Below, piece by piece: positions 1 to 5,179 of a stretch of DNA of 5,179 nt. The stretch spans positions 1 to 5,179 of the forward strand of contig CAIQEX010000197.1 of NCBI GenBank assembly GCA_903870955.1, in the 5' to 3' direction. A model generated the notes under the pieces. That model had not been told where the DNA came from. It ran no database searches and saw nothing but the letters and a program-made list of their open reading frames with translations. Made by a program: the position numbers and the translations under genes. This DNA is from an uncultured beta proteobacterium. GTDB taxonomy: Bacteria > Pseudomonadota > Gammaproteobacteria > Burkholderiales > Burkholderiaceae_C. Within the stretch, counting starts at the first letter, position 1; the number at the start of each line of letters is the position of its first letter.

Positions 1-93
1 CATTTGTATTTGTACAGGTTTGTCTTATGTGCAATTACGTATACCCGTTTGCGGAAATAGCCCTGTGGCACCCCGGCAAAATCAAGAAGAGAT

Positions 94-408
94 TTACTTC
101 ACGTCTTTCCCCACCCTCCTTCCATTACGCAAAGCCGCCAGCCCCCGCGGCTCACCAGAGAACCATAACCACTGCGTATCCGTTCCACCCAGGCGCAAGA
201 TGAATTGGGAAAACTGGAGTGAGCAAACTGAAGCGACCACCAGCACGGCCAGTAGGCCTACGAGACCCGCTAGGCAATAGAACACGAGGAAGCCCCAAGC
301 AATACCCGGCGCCAACTCCTTGGCGAGCGGTGCGATAAGCGCGACAAGTCCCAATGCGGCAATGAGCAATTTGCCTAAAACAAGGCGACTTTCATTTGAA
401 GGGTACAT
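94..408 (-). CDS. Small two-helix membrane protein, unknown function
   Basis: I do not recognise this 104-residue protein. Two strongly hydrophobic stretches are visible, at about residues 9-29 and 35-62. The short link between them (KELAPG) suggests a helical hairpin in the inner membrane. A polar C-terminal tail of about 35 residues follows, with a DTQWLWFSGEP segment near 77-87 and a basic end (RNGRRVGKDVK). I chose ATG at 408 because a GGAG Shine-Dalgarno lies 6 bases upstream; the reading frame stays open to 528, but that upstream part is not protein-like and crosses a terminator-like hairpin. Codon choice is less GC-biased than in the arginine genes (TTA, CTA, GTA, GGA and AGG codons occur), which may mean a fast-evolving or acquired gene. 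It lies downstream of the DUF3579 gene on the same strand, with a hairpin between them. That it is a real gene is likely; function is open. Confidence 0.65.
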   Translation of the reverse strand: MYPSNESRLVLGKLLIAALGLVALIAPLAKELAPGIAWGFLVFYCLAGLVGLLAVLVVASVCSLQFSQFILRLGGTDTQWLWFSGEPRGLAALRNGRRVGKDVK

Positions 409-434
409 GCTGAGCTCCAACAAAACACAGTCTG

Positions 435-462
435 AAAACAGAAACCGCCTGAATACAGGCGG
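435..462 (-). terminator. Rho-independent terminator-like hairpin after the DUF3579 gene
   Basis: On the minus strand a perfect 7-bp stem, CCGCCTG/CAGGCGG, with a TATT loop is followed by TTTCTGTTTT. The run of T is interrupted, so strength is uncertain. It lies 92 bases past the DUF3579 stop codon and only 26 bases before the ATG of the small membrane protein gene. It could end the DUF3579 transcript or act within the leader of the membrane protein gene. Confidence 0.6.
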
Positions 463-554
463 CGCGATGTTTATTGGAGTCGGTGGCGAAGAATCTACGG
501 TCGGATCGCGGTGTGTACCGCTGGCCACCCTTTGCCGCAGAACTGCAGTCTAGC

Positions 555-875
555 TTAGTTGACGACGGGCTTTTCGGGGGGAAGTGGCCGGGTGTCGCTG
601 GTCTGCAGGTCGTTGTCCTGCGCAAAGTGCACGCAAAAATCCCATGCCATGACGTTGTGGTCGCGCAGGGCATGGTGGACGATGACGCACTTCACGTTGC
701 CAATTGACGTAGGCACGCACCAGGGCGAATAGGCAATGTGACTACCCGGATGCGAACGACCCGGGCGGAACTGACTCATGACACCGGCCAGACGTTCGGC
801 CCAATCGCTGGGCCTGAACGTCTTTCCCTGCTTGGTCACGCCCAGTATGTAGAGTTTTTTTGCGGAAGAATCCAT
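555..875 (-). CDS. DUF3579 family protein
   Basis: A 106-residue soluble protein that I recognise by sequence pattern as DUF3579, a small family found mainly in Betaproteobacteria and without an established function. Family-like blocks are GKTFRPSDWAERLAGVMSQF (17-36), SPWCVPTSIGNVKCVIV (50-66) and DHNVMAWDFCVHFAQDNDL (72-90). There is no signal peptide or membrane segment. Three cysteines (53, 63, 81) are present, but not in an obvious metal-site spacing. I chose ATG at 875 because MDSSAKKLYILG begins the family-like sequence; a GTG at 926 in the same frame is possible but adds residues unlike the rest. The Shine-Dalgarno is poor, and an inverted repeat sits just upstream of the start. The gene is divergent from argD across 226 bases. 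Family assignment is fairly sure; role unknown. Confidence 0.85.
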   Translation of the reverse strand: MDSSAKKLYILGVTKQGKTFRPSDWAERLAGVMSQFRPGRSHPGSHIAYSPWCVPTSIGNVKCVIVHHALRDHNVMAWDFCVHFAQDNDLQTSDTRPLPPEKPVVN

Positions 876-882
876 ATTGAAT

Positions 883-931
883 GTGCTAGTGCAACTCCCG
901 TGCCAGTAAGCCTTGAGGTGTTGCACTGCAC
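883..931 (-). promoter_or_regulatory. Inverted repeat in the leader of the DUF3579 gene
   Basis: Arms GTGC-TA-GTGCAAC (883-895) and GTTGCAC-T-GCAC (920-931) are complementary over 7 + 4 base pairs with one small internal bulge, around a loop of 24 bases. On the minus strand the structure ends 7 bases before the ATG at 875, where a ribosome binding site would be expected and no good one is visible. It could be a structured leader that limits translation or a protein-binding palindrome. A TAGAAT hexamer (941 to 936, minus) is a possible -10 element that would start transcription near the far arm; no good -35 goes with it. Confidence 0.35.
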
Positions 932-1033
932 AAGAATTCTACCCGTTCGCCTGTCTTGAAGTTGACTGCATGCGGCGAAATAGCCCCATTTTTGGTGCCC
1001 GATGCTGTCATCAAAGCACCTTGAAGATGCGCC

Positions 1034-1039
1034 TAAAAT
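1034..1039 (+). promoter_or_regulatory. Possible -10 element for the argD operon
   Basis: TAAAAT matches five of six positions of the sigma-70 -10 consensus. No convincing -35 hexamer lies 16-18 bases upstream; the region there reads ATCAAAGC. If used, transcription would start near 1046, so that the hairpin at 1050-1071 would form at the very 5' end of the message. This is a weak call, and the true promoter could be further upstream. Confidence 0.25.
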
Positions 1040-1049
1040 CACAGCTCAA

Positions 1050-1080
1050 CGGCCCAACCTGCGTTGGGCCGATCTTTTTT
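1050..1080 (+). terminator. Strong terminator-like hairpin in the argD leader
   Basis: A perfect 9-bp stem, CGGCCCAAC (1050-1058) and GTTGGGCCG (1063-1071), with a CTGC loop is followed by ATCTTTTTT. This is a textbook rho-independent terminator on the plus strand. No plus-strand gene precedes it in the window, and argD starts 22 bases after it. It could be an attenuator for the arginine operon, the end of an unseen small RNA or short transcript, or a leftover from an earlier gene order. On the minus strand no T run follows, so it would not terminate the divergent gene. Confidence 0.7.
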
Positions 1081-1101
1081 ACCCCGATCCGGAGTGCCTG
1101 C

Positions 1102-2316
1102 ATGTCCAGCGAAACGTCTCTGCCCAGTTCACCGCACGTGATGAACACCTATGGCCGCCTGCCTGTTGCCTTGTCGCACGGCAAGGGTTGCCGCGTTTGG
1201 GACACCAACGGCCGGGATTATCTGGACGCATTGGGCGGTATTGCCGTCAACACCGTGGGCCACAACCACCCGCAACTTGTCGCCGCCTTGCAGGATCAGG
1301 TGACCAAGCTGATCCACACTTCCAACTACTACCATATTCCCCTGCAGGAAGAGCTGGCCAAGTTGCTGGTCGAGCGCTCAGGCATGACGAATGTGTTCTT
1401 CTGCTCCACCGGGCTGGAAGCCAACGAAGCAGCGCTCAAACTGGCGCGCAAGTTCGGCCACGACAAGGGCATTGATCGGCCCGAGATCGTGGTCTACGAG
1501 AAGGCCTTCCATGGCCGCTCGATTGCGACGCTCAGCGCCACCGGCAACCCCAAGGTGCAGGCCGGTTTTGGGCCGCTGGTGGAAGGCTTTATCCGCGTTG
1601 CGATCAACAACATCGAAGAGCTGAAGGCGGCCACCGCCAACAACCCGAATGTAGTGGCCGTGTTTTTCGAAGCCATTCAGGGCGAAGGCGGCGTCAATCC
1701 GATGCACATGGATTACCTGCGCGATGTGCGCGCCCTGTGCGATGAAAAAGACTGGCTTCTGATGATTGACGAAGTGCAATGCGGCATGGGTCGCACCGGC
1801 AAATGGTTTGCCCACCAGTGGGCAGGCATCCAGCCGGATGTGATGCCGCTGGCCAAGGGCCTGGGCTCGGGCGTGCCGGTGGGCGCGGTGGTCGTCGGCC
1901 CCAAGGCCGCGACCATTTTTCAGCCGGGCAACCACGGCAGCACCTTTGGCGGCAACCCGCTGGCCATGCGCGCCGGTGTGGAAACCATTCGCATCATGGA
2001 GGCCGAAGGTCTGCTGGACAACGCGGCCCGTGTCGGCGCGCACCTCAAGGCGGCGCTTGAGCAAGGTTTGGCGGCGGAGTTGGCTAGTGGCGCGGTAAAG
2101 GAAATTCGTGGCCAGGGCCTGATGTTGGGCATTGACCTGGCCAAGCCCTGCGGCGCGCTGACCCAGCGCGCGCTCGACAAAGGTCTTTTGATCAGCGTCA
2201 CCGCCGACAGCGTGGTGCGCCTGGTGCCCTCGCTGATTTTGAGCGTGGCTGAGGCCGAAGAAATTGCAGCCATCCTTTGCCCTCTGATTTCTGCCTTGCT
2301 GAAGGAAGCGCCATGA
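1102..2316 (+). CDS. argD: Acetylornithine aminotransferase (class III PLP transaminase)
   Basis: ArgD converts N-acetylglutamate 5-semialdehyde to N2-acetylornithine in the cytoplasm, with glutamate as amino donor and PLP as cofactor. Many ArgD enzymes also serve as the aminotransferase of lysine/diaminopimelate synthesis. The 404 residues match the family length. Visible features are the N-terminal NTYGRLPVAL block, the phosphate-binding turn STGLEANEAALK (102-113), AFHGRS (135-140), the FFEAIQGEGG block (188-197), IDEVQCGMGRTG with PLP-contacting Asp223 (222-233), the Schiff-base lysine Lys252 in LAKGLGSG, and HGSTFGGNP with Thr281 (278-286). The turn reads C-S-T-G where I recall C-N-S-G in many ArgD proteins; Thr at that place is known in ornithine aminotransferases. 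ATG 1102 has GGAG 7 bases upstream; a second in-frame ATG at 1141 lacks this support. First gene of a three-gene operon. Related gamma-aminobutyrate or ornithine transaminases cannot be excluded by sequence alone, but the argF overlap decides for argD. Confidence 0.95.
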   Translation: MSSETSLPSSPHVMNTYGRLPVALSHGKGCRVWDTNGRDYLDALGGIAVNTVGHNHPQLVAALQDQVTKLIHTSNYYHIPLQEELAKLLVERSGMTNVFFCSTGLEANEAALKLARKFGHDKGIDRPEIVVYEKAFHGRSIATLSATGNPKVQAGFGPLVEGFIRVAINNIEELKAATANNPNVVAVFFEAIQGEGGVNPMHMDYLRDVRALCDEKDWLLMIDEVQCGMGRTGKWFAHQWAGIQPDVMPLAKGLGSGVPVGAVVVGPKAATIFQPGNHGSTFGGNPLAMRAGVETIRIMEAEGLLDNAARVGAHLKAALEQGLAAELASGAVKEIRGQGLMLGIDLAKPCGALTQRALDKGLLISVTADSVVRLVPSLILSVAEAEEIAAILCPLISALLKEAP

Positions 2317-3284
2317 GCTATTTCAAACCCGCAGTCCCCAGCACCTTGCCCAAAGGTGCGCCACCGGTACGGCACTACCTGCAGTTTTCCGACTTCAGCA
2401 CCGAAGAATATGGCTACCTGCTGGAGCGCGCCGCCTTCATCAAGCAAAAATTCAAGACCTTCCAGCGCCACCAGCCCCTGGTGGATCGCACGTTGGCGAT
2501 GATTTTTGAGAAGGCTTCGACCCGCACGCGCGTCAGCTTTGAAGCCGGCATGTACCAGCTTGGTGGCAGCGTGGTGCATCTGACCACCGGCGACAGCCAA
2601 TTGGGTCGTTCCGAGCCGATCGAAGACAGCGCCAAGGTCATCAGCCGCATGACCGACATCGTGATGATCCGCACCTACGAGCAAAGCAAGCTGGAAAGCT
2701 TTGCCAAACACTCGCGTGTGCCGGTGATCAACGGCCTGACCAATGAGTTTCACCCCTGCCAGATCCTGGCCGACATCTTCACCTACATCGAGCACCGTGG
2801 CCCGATCGAGGGCAAGACCGTGGCCTGGGTTGGCGACGGCAACAACATGGCCAACACCTGGCTGCAGGCCGCTGCACAGTTGGGTTTTCACCTGCGCGTG
2901 AGCACGCCCAGCGGCTACGAGGTCAACGAAGTGACGGCCGCCGCACCCGCCTCCATGGGCGCGGGCAGCTACAAGACGTATAGCGACCCGATGGAAGCCT
3001 GCGCCGGTGCCGACCTGGTCACTACCGACGTCTGGACCAGCATGGGCTACGAAGCAGAAAACGAAGTGCGCCGCAAGGCCTTTGCCGCCTGGTGCGTGGA
3101 CCGCAAGATGATGGCCGCAGCAGCCCCCTCCGCCCTCTTCATGCACTGCCTGCCGGCACACCGTGGCGAGGAAGTCGAAGCCGAAGTCATCGACGGCCCG
3201 CAAAGCGTAGTGTGGGATGAGGCGGAGAACCGCATGCATGTGCAAAAGGCACTCATGGAATATCTGCTGCTGGGCAAGCAATAG
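2313..3284 (+). CDS. argF: Ornithine carbamoyltransferase
   Basis: ArgF transfers the carbamoyl group of carbamoyl phosphate to ornithine, giving citrulline, in cytoplasmic arginine synthesis; the family normally forms trimers. The 323 residues show the carbamoyl-phosphate site STRTR (69-73), HPCQ (147-150), the WVGDGNNMANTW block (172-183), DVWTSMG with the ornithine-binding SMG loop (239-245), and HCLPAHRG with the catalytic-type cysteine Cys279 (278-285). It is about 15 residues longer than many bacterial OTCases, mainly from an N-terminal extension (MSYFKPAVPSTLPKG). ATG 2313 overlaps the argD stop as ATGA, and AAGGA lies 6 bases upstream inside argD, so translation is probably coupled. 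An in-frame ATG at 2277 inside argD is less likely. A biosynthetic role is inferred from argD; no arginine deiminase genes are present here. Confidence 0.97.
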   Translation: MSYFKPAVPSTLPKGAPPVRHYLQFSDFSTEEYGYLLERAAFIKQKFKTFQRHQPLVDRTLAMIFEKASTRTRVSFEAGMYQLGGSVVHLTTGDSQLGRSEPIEDSAKVISRMTDIVMIRTYEQSKLESFAKHSRVPVINGLTNEFHPCQILADIFTYIEHRGPIEGKTVAWVGDGNNMANTWLQAAAQLGFHLRVSTPSGYEVNEVTAAAPASMGAGSYKTYSDPMEACAGADLVTTDVWTSMGYEAENEVRRKAFAAWCVDRKMMAAAAPSALFMHCLPAHRGEEVEAEVIDGPQSVVWDEAENRMHVQKALMEYLLLGKQ

Positions 3285-3293
3285 GGCACAGCC

Positions 3294-3605
3294 ATGAGCG
3301 CCTGCACAAGCTGCGGCGCTTGCTGCGCCAGTTTCCGGGTCGATTTTTCGGTGCATGAACTGGAAGACCTGGGTGGGCGCGTGCCTTCCGGGCTTGCGGT
3401 CGAAGTCAACGCCAATATCGCCCGTATGCGCGGCACCGACCACCAGCCACCCCGCTGTGCTGCCCTCTCGGGCAAGTTGGGCGAGAAGATTGGCTGCGGC
3501 ATTTACGAGTGGCGCCCTTCGCCCTGTCGCGAGTTTGAAGAAGGCAGTGATGCCTGCGCCAGCGCGCGCCGCAGACACGGCATGCTGCCCGTCGACAACG
3601 TCTGA
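3294..3605 (+). CDS. YkgJ-type cysteine-cluster protein (UPF0153, CxxCxxCC)
   Basis: A 103-residue protein with the CxxCxxCC signature at its N-terminus (Cys4, 7, 10, 11) and further cysteines at 55, 68, 78 and 88. The block IYEWRPSPCREFEEG (70-84) is typical of the YkgJ/UPF0153 family. The cysteine pattern suggests binding of zinc or an iron-sulfur cluster; the biochemical role of the family is not established to my knowledge. ATG 3294 lies 9 bases after the argF stop, and an AGGG motif overlapping that stop is 7 bases upstream of the ATG, so it is very probably the third gene of the argD-argF transcript. No transmembrane segment or signal peptide is seen. In related genomes, as I recall, argG often follows this gene; here it does not. 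Confidence 0.88.
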   Translation: MSACTSCGACCASFRVDFSVHELEDLGGRVPSGLAVEVNANIARMRGTDHQPPRCAALSGKLGEKIGCGIYEWRPSPCREFEEGSDACASARRRHGMLPVDNV

Positions 3606-3615
3606 TCGCGTTTGG

Positions 3616-4041
3616 CTACGACGCGGCGGCCACCTCGGCAGTCAAGCGCGACAGGTTCTGCTCATTGGCCGGCTCCACGATGTGGGCAACGGCCGCCGCA
3701 ACCGCTGCATCTGCAAACACCTGGGTCCAGTGAACCCGTGTGCCCAAGGCGCTCGGCTCTAACGCGACAGTCAGCCGAAAAAACGGCTGGCACGCATGGT
3801 CTATCACGACCTTGCGATCGGGCTCGATGGCAAAGAACACCGACTCGTTGGGGTAGTTCGCGCCATCCGGCCCGTGCATGGTGAACTTCCACACGCCACC
3901 CGGCCGAAACTCGCAAACCTCAAAGCTGTTGCGAAAACCATCTGGCCCCCACCAGCGCGCCAGTCGCTGCGGATCGGCAATGGCCGCAAACACGGCCGCA
4001 GGCGTTGCAGGAATTTCGCGTGAAGTCTGGAACGTGGTCAT
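3616..4041 (-). CDS. SRPBCC family protein (AHSA1/CalC-like)
   Basis: A 141-residue cytoplasmic protein of the START/Bet v 1-like (SRPBCC) fold, closest in pattern to the AHSA1 (Activator of Hsp90 ATPase homolog 1-like) group. Supporting blocks are REIPATPAAVFAAIADPQRL (8-27), RWWGPDGF (29-36), FRPGGVWKFTMHGPDG (45-60), the NYPNE turn (62-66) and the C-terminal helix ending NEQNLSRLTAEV (126-137). Members have a hydrophobic cavity for small ligands, but the ligand is usually unknown, and bacterial members are not shown to act on Hsp90 in general. ATG 4041 has AAAGGGG 8 bases upstream; an upstream in-frame start at 4068 adds nine unsupported residues. It converges on the YkgJ-like gene with only 10 bases between stop codons and is divergent from kynU. 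No functional link to arginine or kynurenine metabolism is visible. Confidence 0.88.
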   Translation of the reverse strand: MTTFQTSREIPATPAAVFAAIADPQRLARWWGPDGFRNSFEVCEFRPGGVWKFTMHGPDGANYPNESVFFAIEPDRKVVIDHACQPFFRLTVALEPSALGTRVHWTQVFADAAVAAAVAHIVEPANEQNLSRLTAEVAAAS

Positions 4042-4129
4042 AGCGGGCACCCCTTTCATGCATGGCAAAACGTATTGCCTCGATATTCTGCCTTTCCAAA
4101 AACCACAGTCCAGACGAGGGTAGCCCGGG

Positions 4130-4158
4130 TTGCATTTACTTTAGAACTAAACTATTTT
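4130..4158 (+). promoter_or_regulatory. Candidate kynU promoter with palindrome in the spacer
   Basis: TTGCAT (4130-4135) and TATTTT (4153-4158) are separated by 17 bases, a sigma-70-like arrangement with partial matches to both hexamers. The spacer holds TTTAG-AA-CTAAA (4140-4151), a 12-bp palindrome that could be an operator. In other Proteobacteria kynurenine genes are controlled by KynR, an Lrp/AsnC-type regulator; assigning this site to KynR is a guess, and no regulator gene lies in the window. This AT-rich patch stands out from the flanking GC-rich sequence. Confidence 0.4.
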
Positions 4159-4180
4159 TGCAGGCTGTTGGAATTTACCG

Positions 4181-4204
4181 ACACCACAGCGATTTCGCCG
4201 GTGT
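4181..4204 (+). repeat. Inverted repeat in the kynU leader
   Basis: Outer arms ACACC (4181-4185) and GGTGT (4200-4204) enclose the palindrome GCGA-TT-TCGC (4189-4198). It falls between the candidate promoter and the kynU start codon and could form a leader stem-loop or be a protein-binding site. No T run follows, so it is not an obvious terminator. Confidence 0.3.
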
Positions 4205-4246
4205 TACCTTTGCTGCGCCTTGAGACCAACCGAAAAGCGAGACACC

Positions 4247-5179
4247 ATGATCACACTTCAAGACTGCCAACAGCGCGACGCGGCAGACCCGTTGCGGACC
4301 TTGCGCGACCTGTTTTCCATTCCGCCCGGCGTGATTTACCTGGACGGTAATTCGCTCGGCGCCATGCCCAAATCAGCCGCGGCGCGTGCGGCCGAAGTGG
4401 TGACAAACGAGTGGGGCCGCGACCTCATCCGCTCGTGGAACACAGCCGGCTGGTTCCAAATGCCGCAACGACTGGGCAACCTGATTGCGCCGCTGATCGG
4501 CGCAGGACCAGACCAGGTGGTGGCCACCGACACCACCTCCATCAACCTCTACAAGGTGTTGTCTGCCGCGGTCTCGATCGCCAAGCAGGATGCGCCGCAA
4601 CGTCGCGTGATCATGAGCGAGCGCAGCAACTTTCCCACTGACCTCTACATCGCCGAAGGGCTGTGCAAGGCGCAGGGCTTTACGCTCAAACTGGTGGAAC
4701 CGGATGAAATTGCGGGTGCCCTGAACGACGACCTGGCCGTGCTCATGCTCACCCATGTGAACTACCGCACCGGTGCCATGCATGACATGGCCGCCGTCAC
4801 CGCCGCGGCTCATGCTGCGGGTGCGCTGATGGTCTGGGACCTGGCGCACAGCGCAGGCGCTGTGCCGGTGGATCTGCTGGGAGCGGGTGCTGACTTCTCT
4901 GTCGGCTGCGGCTACAAATACCTCAATGGCGGCCCGGGCGCACCGGCATTTCTCTGGGTCAATCCAAAGCATGCCGAACGCTTCTGGCAACCCCTCTCGG
5001 GCTGGTGGGGCCATGCGGCTCCGTTCGCCTTTACGCCGGACTACCAACCCGCCCCCGGCATCACCCGATACCTGTGCGGCACGCAACCGATGGTCAGCCT
5101 CTCGTTGCTCGAATGTGGGCTGGATGGCTTCAAGGCCGCAGAAGCTATGGGCGGCATGGCTGCGTTGCGTGCCAAGTCG
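4247..5179 (+). CDS. kynU: Kynureninase, 3' end beyond the window
   Basis: KynU is a cytoplasmic PLP enzyme (aspartate aminotransferase fold) that cleaves L-kynurenine to anthranilate and L-alanine in tryptophan breakdown. The window holds 311 codons without a stop; the family is usually a little over 400 residues, so about a quarter is missing. Visible motifs are [11 protein letters not shown] (31-41), the [10 protein letters not shown] block (94-103), SNFPTD with Asp132 (127-132), WDLAHSAGA with Asp198 and His201 (197-205), the Schiff-base lysine Lys224 in [15 protein letters not shown] (252-256), and GTQPM (278-282). These agree with the active-site layout of the Pseudomonas fluorescens enzyme. 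ATG 4247 has only a weak ribosome site (GCGAGA, 4 bases upstream), but no better start exists and the N-terminus fits the family. The gene is divergent from the SRPBCC gene and has its own likely promoter. The downstream partners, often other kyn genes, are out of view. Confidence 0.96.
   Translation, partial: MITLQDCQQRDAADPLRTLRDLFSIPPGVIYLDGNSLGAMPKSAAARAAEVVTNEWGRDLIRSWNTAGWFQMPQRLGNLIAPLIGAGPDQVVATDTTSINLYKVLSAAVSIAKQDAPQRRVIMSERSNFPTDLYIAEGLCKAQGFTLKLVEPDEIAGALNDDLAVLMLTHVNYRTGAMHDMAAVTAAAHAAGALMVWDLAHSAGAVPVDLLGAGADFSVGCGYKYLNGGPGAPAFLWVNPKHAERFWQPLSGWWGHAAPFAFTPDYQPAPGITRYLCGTQPMVSLSLLECGLDGFKAAEAMGGMAALRAKS

Noticed and set aside
20..280. Plus-strand frame at the window start
   Set aside because: It overlaps the better-supported minus-strand membrane protein gene and has no recognisable domain.
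409..528. N-terminal extension of the small membrane protein to 528
   Set aside because: It spans the terminator-like hairpin and reads as low-quality coding sequence; ATG 408 has a GGAG at proper spacing.
913..1101. N-terminal extension of argD upstream of 1102
   Set aside because: The extra 63 residues are not protein-like, cross a terminator-like hairpin, and have no ribosome binding site; ATG 1102 has one.
1378..2064. A 228-codon minus-strand frame inside argD
   Set aside because: Antisense shadow of argD, with no family motif and with composition typical of a mirror frame.
1920..3578. A 552-codon open reading frame on the minus strand across argD, argF and the YkgJ-like gene
   Set aside because: It lies opposite three well-supported genes, is rich in His/Gly/Ala/Val in the manner of antisense frames of GC-rich genes, shows no recognisable domain, and is explained by codon bias on the coding strand.
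3355..3884. Plus-strand frames running over the end of the YkgJ-like gene and the SRPBCC gene
   Set aside because: Arg/Pro/Ala-rich shadow frames overlapping two genes that have clear family motifs.
4057..4064. CATGCATG palindrome upstream of the SRPBCC gene
   Set aside because: An 8-base palindrome is expected by chance and has no linked element.

Overview
The window looks like a chromosomal segment of a betaproteobacterium, most likely order Burkholderiales and probably family Comamonadaceae (Rhodoferax/Polaromonas/Acidovorax-like). This rests on the GC-rich codon usage of the main genes, a DUF3579-family gene (a largely betaproteobacterial family), and the order argD-argF-YkgJ-like gene, which I recall from that group. 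No database search was possible, so the placement is inference.

Layout. Positions 1-93 hold nothing I can support. A small two-helix membrane protein of unknown function (94-408, minus) comes next. A terminator-like hairpin (435-462, minus) separates it from a DUF3579 gene (555-875, minus). An intergenic stretch (876-1101) divides this minus-strand pair from a plus-strand arginine operon and contains a strong terminator-like hairpin just before argD. The operon is argD (1102-2316), argF (2313-3284, overlapping argD by 4 bp) and a small cysteine-cluster protein of the YkgJ/UPF0153 type (3294-3605). A convergent SRPBCC/AHSA1-like gene (3616-4041, minus) follows after only 10 bp. A divergent intergenic region (4042-4246) carries a candidate promoter and palindromes. 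The window ends inside kynU (4247 onward, 311 codons present).

How the genes work together. ArgD and ArgF catalyse consecutive later steps of arginine synthesis: N-acetylornithine formation and, after deacetylation, conversion of ornithine to citrulline. Their overlap implies coupled translation. The YkgJ-like protein is co-transcribed by position, but its role is unknown. kynU begins a separate module, tryptophan/kynurenine degradation to anthranilate. The SRPBCC gene has no evident link to either pathway.

I do not see a mobile element, CRISPR array, RNA gene or clear new defence or metabolic system. The points most worth a second look are the terminator-like hairpins placed directly upstream of two start codons, the structured leader of the DUF3579 gene, and the unexplained partners of the arginine genes.
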